Shown: positions 27,589 through 34,745 of the stretch, piece by piece
Numbering within the stretch: position 1 is the first letter of the stretch
How the letters are laid out: every line of letters starts with the position of its first letter
NCBI RefSeq assembly: GCF_004114425.1
Contig: NZ_RDQF01000069.1
Span: forward strand, 1 to 34,867
From: Bradyrhizobium vignae
GTDB lineage: Bacteria > Pseudomonadota > Alphaproteobacteria > Rhizobiales > Xanthobacteraceae
Length of the DNA: 34,867 bases
Reading direction: 5' to 3'
The notes under the pieces: generated by a model
Seen by the model: only the letters and a program-made list of their open reading frames with translations
Told to the model about the DNA's origin: nothing
Database searches by the model: none
Program-made: the position numbers and the translations under genes

Positions 27589-27786
27589 ATGCTAGAGATG
27601 ACCAATCTTGCTCACCCTATCGAACTGTCAGATGAGGAGCTCGACCTCGTGGCCGCCGGCACCGGCGGCTGTGGGTGCCATGATGGATCACTGATCCGAA
27701 CTGGCGACATCAATGTCCTCAGCGGAAACCAAGTTCAGGTGGGCCTGCTGTCCAAGCAGTCCCAGTCCCAAATCTTTGTTGGGTAA
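27589..27786 (+). CDS. Double-glycine-type leader peptide, bacteriocin/microcin-like precursor (65 aa)
   Basis: The leader contains LSDEELDLVAAG (13-24), which matches the classical LSxxELxxIxGG consensus in register, with Ala-Gly at the cleavage position; a true Gly-Gly follows at 26-27. Cleavage after G24 would release 41 residues, after G27 38. The core starts near CGCHDG (Cys28 and Cys30), then is polar and Gln/Ser/Val-rich (NVLSGNQVQVG, ending QIFVG). The exporter genes with adaptor and C39 peptidase follow directly, exactly the machinery that cuts such leaders. No modification enzyme or obvious immunity gene is beside it, so an unmodified class II-like peptide or a signalling peptide are both possible. 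The core matched no peptide I know. Confidence 0.78.
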   Translation: MLEMTNLAHPIELSDEELDLVAAGTGGCGCHDGSLIRTGDINVLSGNQVQVGLLSKQSQSQIFVG

Positions 27787-27803
27787 AGCCAAGATGCGTC
27801 GGC

Positions 27804-27833
27804 GAACCGCTTCTCCATAAGGGGAAGCGGTTC
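27804..27833 (+). terminator. Stable hairpin between peptide gene and exporter genes
   Basis: A 13-bp stem (one G-T pair) with an ATAA loop: arms GAACCGCTTCTCC and GGGGAAGCGGTTC. It begins 18 nt after the peptide stop codon and has no T-run. It is a candidate for partial termination or 3' mRNA protection, giving much peptide and little exporter. Confidence 0.6.
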
Positions 27834-27915
27834 TCCGGTATCGACCCGCAGTCTTGCTGCGGCGGAACGCTACTCCGCGCAGCGCTGATGAGTAAGAGCA
27901 CAGCAAGGCGCGCCC

Positions 27916-29166
27916 ATGGCGACTCGGCCAGCTCTATTTCGCAAGGAAGCCGTCGACTTTTTGCATCAGCGCCACAGCTGGGGTGAGGTCGTATTGCTGC
28001 AGCCGCTATCGAGCACGCTCCTTAGCTGGAGCCTGGTGGGGCTCGTCATACTCATTCTGTGCTTTCTCTCAATCGCGCAATACGCGCGCAAGGAGACCGT
28101 CTCCGGGTATCTCACGCCGACCTCCGGCACAGCCAAGATTTTCGTGCCACAACAGGGCTTCGTTAAAGCGATACAAGTGAAGGAAGGGCAAGAGGTTGCG
28201 GAGGGTGACCCGCTCCTGACCGTAGTCACTTCCCAAATCACCGCCAGTGGCGATGACGTCAATGCCACCGTCCTTGCAGTGCTGACGCAGCAACGCAATG
28301 TGGTCGAGCGACAAATCGATGCGGAAGATCGACGAACCGCCTCGGAACAGGATCGCCTCGCTTCCACGATCAAGGGGATTGAAGGAGAGATTGCCCAGCT
28401 CGAGGACCAGCGGAACATCCAAAACGAGCGGTTGAAGCTTTCCGAGAGCTTCGTATCAACGGGCGCTAAGCTAACCGCGAGCGGCGCATTGCCAACGATT
28501 GAGCTCAAGCGCCGCGAGCAGGCCGCCCTTGAGCAAAAGCAGAGCGTGGTCTCGCTGGATCAGCAGATCACCGCACGGCGCACCCAATTGACAGACGCTC
28601 GGCATACACTCGAGCAACTCCCCACCGTCGCCGCAGAGCGGATCCGAGGACTGCGTAATGAACTCTCCTCGATCGAACAGCGCGCGGCCGAGGTGAACGG
28701 GCGGCAGGCTTACGTTATCAGGGCGCCAACGAGTGGCCGCGTGTCCGCGCTGCAGGCGACTGTTGGCCAGATCGCCGATCCAAGGCATATGCAGCTCGAA
28801 ATCATTCCTCTTGATGCGCACTTGCAGGCGGAGCTGTTCTTTCCGACACGCGCGTTTGGCTTTGTGCGCCCCGGCCAGCAGGTAAGAATACTTTATGAGG
28901 CATTTCCTTATCAGAAATTCGGCACCTACCGCGGCAGCGTGACAAAGGTCTCCCACACGATTCTGACCGGCAACGAAACGACCGGGCCGATCACCCTCAA
29001 GGAACCAGCTTACCGTGTGACGGCGGCTCTCGAGCGGCCCGACATCGACGCCTATGGCCGCAAGATGCCGCTTCAGCCGGACATGCTGCTGAGGGCCGAC
29101 GTGATCCTTGAGCAACGGCCCCTGATGAGGTGGCTGCTCGATCCGGTGTTGAGCGCGAGGATGTAG
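27916..29166 (+). CDS. CvaA/RaxA-like HlyD-family secretion adaptor
   Basis: 416 residues. N-terminal cytoplasmic segment, one transmembrane helix at about 38-57 (LVGLVILILCFLSIAQYARK), then ARKETVSGYLTPTSG and FVPQQGFVKAIQVKEGQEV (barrel/lipoyl), a coiled coil (about 120-260), the returning lipoyl motif YVIRAPTSGRVSALQATVGQ and LYEAFPYQKFGTYRGSVTKVS. These motifs are those of the colicin V-type adaptor CvaA and of RaxA, not of the PrtE type encoded at 17664-19019. It should link the C39 exporter to an outer-membrane TolC channel encoded elsewhere. Only 3 nt separate its stop from the exporter start, so translation is probably coupled. The ribosome binding site before its own ATG is weak. Confidence 0.92.
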   Translation: MATRPALFRKEAVDFLHQRHSWGEVVLLQPLSSTLLSWSLVGLVILILCFLSIAQYARKETVSGYLTPTSGTAKIFVPQQGFVKAIQVKEGQEVAEGDPLLTVVTSQITASGDDVNATVLAVLTQQRNVVERQIDAEDRRTASEQDRLASTIKGIEGEIAQLEDQRNIQNERLKLSESFVSTGAKLTASGALPTIELKRREQAALEQKQSVVSLDQQITARRTQLTDARHTLEQLPTVAAERIRGLRNELSSIEQRAAEVNGRQAYVIRAPTSGRVSALQATVGQIADPRHMQLEIIPLDAHLQAELFFPTRAFGFVRPGQQVRILYEAFPYQKFGTYRGSVTKVSHTILTGNETTGPITLKEPAYRVTAALERPDIDAYGRKMPLQPDMLLRADVILEQRPLMRWLLDPVLSARM

Positions 29167-29169
29167 CGC

Positions 29170-31566
29170 ATGCAGGGACTTTTGAATTTCAGCGGACGCA
29201 GATCCCTCCCAGTCATCCGGCAGACGGAGGCGACGGAGTGCGGGCTCGCATGCCTCGCCATGGTAGCATCTTATCATGGTCATCGAACTGACCTGAACAG
29301 CCTGCGGCGCCGGCATCCGGTGTCCCTAAAGGGCGTCACTCTTCGCGACCTCATGCAGATTGCAGCTCACCTCGGACTGGCATGTCGGCCGCTGCGAATC
29401 GAGATCGGCCACCTCTGCCAATTACGTGTGCCGGCCATTCTGCATTGGGACATGGCTCATTTCGTTGTTCTGAAAGCATACAGGAGGAAAGGGATCGTGG
29501 TGCACGATCCGGCAGCCGGCGAAAAATGGCTCCCCCTCACTGAAGCGTCTAGACACCTCACCGGGGTCGCGCTCGAACTCTCGCCCACTGAAAAGTTCTG
29601 TCGCACGGATGAAAGAGTGCGGCTGCCGTTCTCGGTGTTCTGGAGCGGAATGAACGGAAGCAATTATGCTCTCGCCCAAATATTAGTTCTGTCGGTAGTC
29701 ATCGAAATTCTTCTACTCGCCGCCCCTTTCTATATGCAACTCACCGTTGACGAGGTCATCGCCAGAGGAGATGTCGATCTGCTGGTCGTACTCGGGCTAG
29801 GATTCGCGCTCCTTCTCCTGATACGGGTCGCGTCAACCGCGACCCGCTCGTTCATTATTCTTGTTCTGCAGAACACGTTGAGCTTTCAAATCGGCGCGCG
29901 GCTGTTTCATCATTTGGTGCGCTTGCCACTCTCATTCTTCGAAAAGCGGCACATCGGCGACATCCTGTCTCGCTTCAACTCGATCGAACCCATCCGCAAC
30001 GTGCTCGCGGAGGGATTGATCACGGGGCTGATCGACGGTCTCATGTCGGTGTTGATGCTGGCGTTGATGTTCACCTACAGCGTCCAGCTCGGACTTGTCG
30101 TCCTGCTGGCGTTCGCGTTGTATGCCGCCCTGCGGCTCGCTCTCTTCGGCATGTTCCGACAACGGAGCGAAGCCGCCATTCACAGCAAGGCAGACGAGAA
30201 CTCCACCTTCATCGAAACCGTGCGAGCGGTGCAAAGCCTAAAGTTGCTCAACCGAGAGAACGAGCGGGAGGGCCAGTGGCTGAACCGCTATGCTGCGTAT
30301 ATTAATGCCAACGTGCGGCTAGGGCGGGCGAGGATCAGCTTCAAAGCCATGAACGACACGATATTTGGCTTGGAGAACGTGATCACGATCTACCTTGCCG
30401 CTCGTCTCGCACTGGACAACCTCATCACGGTTGGCATGATATTCGCGTTCGTCAGCTACAAGCTGCAGTTCGCTGAGCGGACAGCGCTGTTGATCGAGAA
30501 GCTGGTGGATGTCCGCATTCTCGGACTGCACCTGGAGCGTCTTGCCGACATTGCGCTCACCCCGCTCGAGCGGGGGCACGACCTGGACCTGTCCTATATC
30601 CGACAGATTCGCGGCGCGATCGAACTGCGTAACGTGTGCTTCCGGTATGCAGAAGGAGAGCCTCTGATTCTCAACAACGTCAATCTGTGCGTTGCTCCCG
30701 GACAATTCGTGACGATCATGGGACCCTCGGGCTGCGGCAAGTCAACCCTTGTCAAGATTATGCTTGGGCTGCTCGAGCCGACAAGCGGAGAGGTTCTGAT
30801 CGACGGCCTTCCACTGAGCCAGATCGGAGCGCGCGTCTATCGCGAGCAAATTGGCGCGGTGATGCAGGAGGATCAATTGCTGTCGGGGTCGATTGCCGAC
30901 AATATCTGCTTTTTTGATACGACATTCGATCTGCAGGGGATGATCGAATGCGCGCGGATTGCCGGGATCCACGACGACATCATGGCAATGCCGATGAGCT
31001 ACAACAGCCTCATCGGCGACATGGGAAGCTCGTTATCCAGCGGGCAGAAGCAGCGAGTACTACTTGCGCGTGCGCTCTATAGGCGACCGAAGATCCTCTT
31101 TCTGGACGAGGGCACGGCACATCTCGACACCGAGAAGGAGAAGGAAATCAATGCGAATCTTCGGCATCTAAACATGACGCGGGTGAGCGTGGCGCACCGA
31201 CCCGAGATCACCCACGGAGCGGATATGTTCATCCGTCTTGACGCGGCGGCGAAGCCATTTCGGGTCGGAATGACAAGCGACAGACCAGCAGCGGCGCCTG
31301 AGCGAGATGTCGGGGCCACCGAGTTTGCCGCCGAAGGTGCGAAATCGACCGAGACCGCGCACGCTCACGATGCCTGCCCCGGGGGTGCCACGGGCAATGG
31401 CGCGAAGCGCGATCCTGGCTCGAGGGACGCCAACGACGACTGCCAACCACCCAAGGATTACGGCCGGCCGTCGAAAGACGACTGCAACCTCAAGCCGTCC
31501 GGCGCCTGCGGCAAAGCCGATAACCCGGGTGAAGCGCTGGCCAAGATCGACTTCTCGCGATGCTGA
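29170..31566 (+). CDS. Peptidase-containing ABC exporter (C39, CvaB/RaxB-like) with extra C-terminal tail
   Basis: 798 residues. The C39 peptidase domain (1-140) has all catalytic residues: Gln18 and Cys24 in RQTEATECGLACLAM, His97 in LHWDMAHFVVLKAY and Asp113 in VVHDPAAG. Six membrane helices follow (about 165-430), then the ATPase with Walker A GPSGCGKST, signature LSSGQKQR, Walker B ILFLDEGTAHLD and H-loop AHRPE. Such proteins cleave a double-glycine leader and export the mature peptide; the matching precursor is encoded at 27589-27786. The protein is about 100 residues longer than CvaB: residues after ~695 form a hydrophilic, Cys-dotted tail (QPPKDYGRPSKDD, then PGEALAKIDFSRC at the end) resembling the 187-aa protein of the opposite operon. 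Confidence 0.93.
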   Translation: MQGLLNFSGRRSLPVIRQTEATECGLACLAMVASYHGHRTDLNSLRRRHPVSLKGVTLRDLMQIAAHLGLACRPLRIEIGHLCQLRVPAILHWDMAHFVVLKAYRRKGIVVHDPAAGEKWLPLTEASRHLTGVALELSPTEKFCRTDERVRLPFSVFWSGMNGSNYALAQILVLSVVIEILLLAAPFYMQLTVDEVIARGDVDLLVVLGLGFALLLLIRVASTATRSFIILVLQNTLSFQIGARLFHHLVRLPLSFFEKRHIGDILSRFNSIEPIRNVLAEGLITGLIDGLMSVLMLALMFTYSVQLGLVVLLAFALYAALRLALFGMFRQRSEAAIHSKADENSTFIETVRAVQSLKLLNRENEREGQWLNRYAAYINANVRLGRARISFKAMNDTIFGLENVITIYLAARLALDNLITVGMIFAFVSYKLQFAERTALLIEKLVDVRILGLHLERLADIALTPLERGHDLDLSYIRQIRGAIELRNVCFRYAEGEPLILNNVNLCVAPGQFVTIMGPSGCGKSTLVKIMLGLLEPTSGEVLIDGLPLSQIGARVYREQIGAVMQEDQLLSGSIADNICFFDTTFDLQGMIECARIAGIHDDIMAMPMSYNSLIGDMGSSLSSGQKQRVLLARALYRRPKILFLDEGTAHLDTEKEKEINANLRHLNMTRVSVAHRPEITHGADMFIRLDAAAKPFRVGMTSDRPAAAPERDVGATEFAAEGAKSTETAHAHDACPGGATGNGAKRDPGSRDANDDCQPPKDYGRPSKDDCNLKPSGACGKADNPGEALAKIDFSRC
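31525..31556 (+). repeat. Second copy of the 32-nt GEALAK-encoding sequence
   Basis: It lies at the very end of the C39 exporter gene. It is the inverted-orientation partner of 25777-25808, with two mismatches by eye, and encodes the last residues of the exporter tail. Confidence 0.8.
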
Positions 31567-31749
31567 TTTCGGGTTCGCGCCGTCTGGATCTCGGGTGGCG
31601 TCGCTTCGATGTCGTCCGACGACGGGCTCGGATGTGGCATCGGCCGGCCAAACGCGAGACTGATTGATCCGCCTGAGGGTCAAATTCCGGGAGGGCAATC
31701 GAGAGAAGGGCCGTGGCCACAGAAGATGAGGCTCGCGCGCACCAAGTCG

Positions 31750-31770
31750 GAGCCCGCCAGGCGCGGGCTC
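31750..31770 (+). terminator. GC-rich hairpin downstream of the exporter gene
   Basis: Arms GAGCCCGC (31750-31757) and GCGGGCTC (31763-31770) form a perfect 8-bp stem with a 5-nt loop, about 185 nt after the exporter stop. No T-run follows, so termination is only a possibility. Confidence 0.35.
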
Positions 31771-31859
31771 GCCATTGAAGGTCACCAGCACAGTCCGCTT
31801 ATTGAGTTGGGCTGCGAAAGGCGCTCCGTCGCAGCTTCAGCATGCGGCTGCGCATGGCC

Positions 31860-31927
31860 AAATTTGCGCGACGGTGCGTCCAGATTGTCGGCTTCCGACT
31901 AGAAACAACATGGCAACCGCTACAGCA
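31860..31927 (+). repeat. 68-bp element, copy 2
   Basis: Partner of 27488-27555 (51 of 68 matches by hand). In the frame starting at 31860 both copies would encode KFAR-x-C-x-QI and TWQ-x-L-x-Q. A short conserved coding remnant is therefore an alternative to a regulatory element. Confidence 0.6.
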
Positions 31928-32026
31928 GGTTCGTTCGCAGGGTGGCCGAAAGCAGGCAGGATGCCCACCGCGTACATCGACCAAGAAGCGAGCGATGCCT
32001 GGGCTTCTCCGATTGGAGGGTGAACG

Positions 32027-32301
32027 ATGGACGTGCATGACGAAACAACCGATGATCTAATCGGCGAAGGGACCATCATCATAGACGGACGCAACGAGAG
32101 AGTCTCTTACTGGCTCACCGTTTCTCCTGAGGGTGATCCCGTACTTGCTGAGGGCTCAATCTCGGGATCGGAACGACTCATAAGAAGCCTTATTAACGCA
32201 AGAAATGTCAAGCTTGCTGTGGGGGCGACGGGCCGGTTGTCACCCTCGAATGCGAAGGCGGCTCAGGCGAAGAGCAGTGGGTCAAGGCTCTGACCGGCTG
32301 A
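32027..32301 (+). CDS. Small hypothetical protein, apparently frameshifted near its 3' end
   Basis: The ATG at 32027 is preceded by GGAGGG (6-7 nt). Residues 1-66 read normally (GEGTIIIDGRNERVSYWLTVSPEGDP, then EGSISGSERLIRSL). After the G5 run at 32221-32225 the frame turns to a low-quality tail and stops at 32291-32293. With one extra G the reading becomes VGGDGPVVTLECEGG, then EEQWVKALTG, and stops at TGA 32299-32301, a far more protein-like ending. So either the gene is mutated, or the base call in the run is short, or the true C-terminus is the listed one. No known function; it looks like a small cytoplasmic beta-rich protein. Confidence 0.55.
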
Positions 32302-32414
32302 GAATCACAAGACTGGTATTTGGCTCTCCATAACAGGGCGTTCCGGCGAGTCCTATAATAGACCGGCCTAAGACCGAGGCCGAAGCAGCCCGTTGAGACA
32401 CGCGTTCCAGTGCA

Positions 32415-32600
32415 ATGATTGACCGAAAGCAGCTCCAGGATATGTCCATTGACGAGTTGTGGGAGCTGCACCAGGACGTCGATTCAGTGCTGGCCGCGAG
32501 GATAGCCGCTAAGAAGGAACTCCTCGAAAGTAGGCTCGAGCAACTTCGCGACCAAGGGCAGCAACCAGGAAAGGGCTCAGGCGATTCCTCTGAGAGCTAA
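32415..32600 (+). CDS. Mini H-NS-like protein (N-terminal oligomerisation domain only), copy 1
   Basis: 61 residues. MSIDELWELHQDVDSVLAAR followed by a helical KKELLESRLEQL stretch matches the start of alphaproteobacterial H-NS/HvrA-type nucleoid proteins. The DNA-binding half with its TWSGRG-like motif is absent; the tail is Gln/Gly/Ser-rich. Such truncated forms could pair with full-length H-NS-like proteins and modulate them, by analogy with natural H-NS truncations. It has a paralogue at 33266-33421. The ribosome binding site is weak. Coding status is well supported by the similarity of the two copies. Confidence 0.65.
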   Translation: MIDRKQLQDMSIDELWELHQDVDSVLAARIAAKKELLESRLEQLRDQGQQPGKGSGDSSES

Positions 32601-33003
32601 CGTGGAGGCGCCTTCAAGGCGGCCAGCGTGCCGACCTCAGCGTGCCCCTTGTCTAGTGCGTTCGTATCCACGCTTGGCACTCCGCGCAAACGTGTGAAGT
32701 TGTTTTTTTGCTTTCGTCATCGACCATTTCCCTTTGTCGAATCGGGCAGCCCGGCGCTATCGCGCAGGGCCTAACCCACCTTGTGAATACCAATGCCGCC
32801 GGCGATCGCCGGTGGCTCTGTTCAACTGGTGTTCCGGTCGAAGGCCGTGTTCGGTGCGTCAGGTCTGTCGCTTCTCTATTTGCCAAATTGTTCGAGCCTC
32901 GTTGCAAGCCTCGCCTGTCTCACCTCAGCCAAGCCGCGAGAAACGCACTCAACGGTATTTGCTATATGTGGTGGGATGCGTTTCCGAGCTTGGCTCTTGC
33001 CGA
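32601..33003. other. Intergenic, about 400 bp, no gene recognised
   Basis: There is a T8-containing stretch at about 32701-32708 on the plus strand without a stem before it. A 24-codon minus-strand frame with a CAEC motif (32653-32727) is too small to judge. No other structure was seen. Confidence 0.4.
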
Positions 33004-33165
33004 ATGGATCGTGCTGCGCCTAAACGGCTCAGAGATCGGGCCGAAGAGTGCGCGGGACTGGCCGAGATCATGAAGGCCGAGATGGCCCGCGACACCTACT
33101 GAAAGCTCGCTGAGGCTCACGAAGCTTGTGGCGAACAACGACGAATCAATTCGAGAATAAAGTAA
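33004..33165 (+). pseudogene. Small helical protein gene interrupted by an in-frame TGA
   Basis: From ATG 33004 the frame reads KRLRDRAEECAGLAEIMKAE and then ARDTY before TGA at 33100-33102. It resumes in the same frame with KLAEAHEACGEQRR and stops at TAA 33163-33165. The joined pattern RLRxRAEEC-x-x-LAEIMK...YLKLAEAHE is typical of small rhizobial hypothetical proteins, with Leu expected where the TGA stands. It appears to be a recently broken gene. Confidence 0.5.
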
Positions 33166-33265
33166 CGGGGGAGTCGGCACCTCTTTCACTCCATCTCGGC
33201 GGGAAAAAGTGGCACCGTTTTTTATTTCGCGCTAGCCTTGTGCCATACGCGAGTCGGGGGGATTC

Positions 33266-33421
33266 ATGGAACGGAAGCCTTTCGAGAGCATGGCTCTTGA
33301 AGAGCTCTGGCAACTTCACACCCTCGTCAATGATGTTCTGGCCGGGAGGCTTTTGGCGAAGAAGGAAGAGCTGGAGCGCCGACTGGAGCTCCTCAAGCGC
33401 GAAGACAAAGCTCCCCATTAA
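33266..33421 (+). CDS. Mini H-NS-like protein, copy 2 (51 aa)
   Basis: MALEELWQLHTLVNDVLAGR and AKKEELERRLELLKRED align position by position with the protein at 32415-32600 (MSIDELWELHQDVDSVLAAR, AKKELLESRLEQLRDQ). The C-terminal DNA-binding part is again missing. A G-rich stretch (GGGGGGA) precedes the ATG by 4-5 nt. It is convergent with the small secreted-peptide gene at 33458-33613. The paralogy supports real coding despite the size. Confidence 0.6.
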   Translation: MERKPFESMALEELWQLHTLVNDVLAGRLLAKKEELERRLELLKREDKAPH

Positions 33422-33457
33422 GGCCTCGCAATCCGCTCGCCGGTTCGCCTGGCAGGA

Positions 33458-33613
33458 CTAGCTGCTTGAGGGAACCTTGATTGCTGGCGCGAACCGCTCG
33501 GAGAATGTTGCGGCCTTTGCATCCCGTGCTGCGGAAAGGGCAGCCGAAATAAACGTCGAGCATCCGATGGTTGCGAGCACTAGGAGAGCCGCACCGAAAA
33601 TCAGCCTACGCAT
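33458..33613 (-). CDS. Small exported or lipoprotein-like peptide (51 aa)
   Basis: ATG at 33613-33611 is preceded by GGGAGG at 5 nt, the best binding site in this part of the window. The N-terminus MRRLIFGAALLVLATIGC is a clear signal-type sequence, with a Cys at 18 that only loosely fits a lipobox (-3 is Thr). The remainder is short and Ala-rich with SERFAPAIK near the end. Function unknown. Either a tiny envelope peptide or a remnant of a larger exported protein. Confidence 0.55.
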   Translation of the reverse strand: MRRLIFGAALLVLATIGCSTFISAALSAARDAKAATFSERFAPAIKVPSSS

Positions 33614-34068
33614 TTGAGCCTCCCGCAACGGGCGTTACCAGCACAGCATCGGATTGCGTTGTTTCAGCTTCGCTTCGTTGGCGGCCTCAAATGGCTTCAT
33701 ACACGCGGCCGTGAATGCGCCCCATAACCTCTCAGGCGATTTGAGCGCTCACCCTCATCGTCCCGCGCGGCGACCCTGGCGCGCTCCTGCTGCTCCACAG
33801 TCGCGAGAAGGTCGAGCTGGCGGAAAGCAGGTCCTGGTCGTGCATAAACTTTACGTCGTTCTGCTTTCTGCCGGCGCTTGGACACCTTACGCACGGATCG
33901 AGAATACGCGGTTGACAGGATGCTGCAGTGTTCCCTCCGGGAACAAATCGACCTGGCTGGGACGCGGTAGTCGTCGTTTAAATTTGTTAAGGACTAGGTT
34001 CGCCGAAAAGGGAAGACTTCGAGCGGGTGCCCAACGGCGGCGCCAAAGAAGAATAGTTGGGGGCGTCC
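33614..34068. other. Intergenic, 455 bp, no confident gene
   Basis: A minus-strand frame at 33635-33700 reads MKPFEAANEAKLKQRNPMLCW and continues open upstream to about 33750 without a start codon, so it may be the end of a decayed gene. Nothing else was recognised. Confidence 0.35.
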
Positions 34069-34260
34069 ATGAGCACCCGCGGTCGAGCGGTGATACCTGC
34101 TGCTGCAATTCGCGAACGTCTTCAGAGCATCGTTTCTGCACTGGTTGAATTAGAGGAAATCCGAGCCCGAGTTCTCGCGGCTGAACAGAGCGAAAAACCA
34201 ACAAGGCCCAAGCCGAAGAAGCGCCCCCGCCGAGGCAAGCCCACTAGCAGGAAGCGCTAG
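34069..34260 (+). CDS. Small basic protein of unknown function (63 aa)
   Basis: ATG at 34069 follows a GGGGG stretch. The first half is helical (AAIRERLQSIVSALVELEEI), the last 18 residues are almost all Lys/Arg/Pro (RPKPKKRPRRGKPTSRKR). The tail would bind nucleic acid non-specifically. This is compatible with the other small nucleoid-type genes nearby, but no family was recognised. Confidence 0.45.
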   Translation: MSTRGRAVIPAAAIRERLQSIVSALVELEEIRARVLAAEQSEKPTRPKPKKRPRRGKPTSRKR

Positions 34261-34745
34261 CCGCGTCGCCCATGGCTTGCGACCGCGGCGGGCGGCCAGG
34301 AGCGATCCTTCCTGCTCTCAGTTCGACTGTTGGTCTTGCGTGCCATCGTTCCCACGACCTGTTGCCAGCTCGTCCCCACGGGCAGAAATATTCCATGGAC
34401 TCGGATTCACAAATTTGAATCCCAAGCGGACGATTTCTTGGGATGAAGCTGTGTTTGCCGACTAGACAGCGGCAGACCTCTCGGTCCCAGCTCCGTTTTT
34501 CGATCCGGAAAAGCCTCCAGGCTGGGGCCGATGTGGTCTACTCCGGAAGCGAGCCTTTTCCTCCCAGCAGCCGCGCATAGTGCAGCTCGAGCCAACGTCC
34601 GGCCCGTACACGCCGGCCGATGATGGGCCTGCTCATTGATCTATCGCAATGGTCTCCTCGGAGGGATGGTCCTCCCAGGAAGCTTGCGATGGGCACGGAT
34701 TACATGGCGGAAGCTGCCCGGCATCGTAACCGTCCGGTGAGGCTT
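34261..34745. other. Intergenic, 485 bp, no gene recognised
   Basis: The left end of the IS element whose transposase stop is at 34746-34748 should lie in this stretch. I could not locate a terminal inverted repeat without its partner, which lies outside the window. Confidence 0.4.

Larger units (their letters stand above)
31567..32026. other. Intergenic, 460 bp, with a hairpin and the repeated 68-bp element
   Basis: Apart from the hairpin at 31750-31770 and the element at 31860-31927, no gene is recognised. A 20-codon frame (31961-32023) ends in Gly-Gly just before the next gene, but it has no leader pattern. Confidence 0.45.

Noticed and set aside
31961..32023. 20-codon ORF ending in Gly-Gly (MPTAYIDQEASDAWASPIGG) before the gene at 32027
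   Set aside because: It ends in GG, but it has no LSxxELxxI pattern and no core peptide after the GG. Probably chance.
33635..33700. Minus-strand mini-ORF MKPFEAANEAKLKQRNPMLCW
   Set aside because: It looks protein-like and is open upstream, but has no start codon or binding site for a longer form. Too short to call; possibly the end of a decayed gene.
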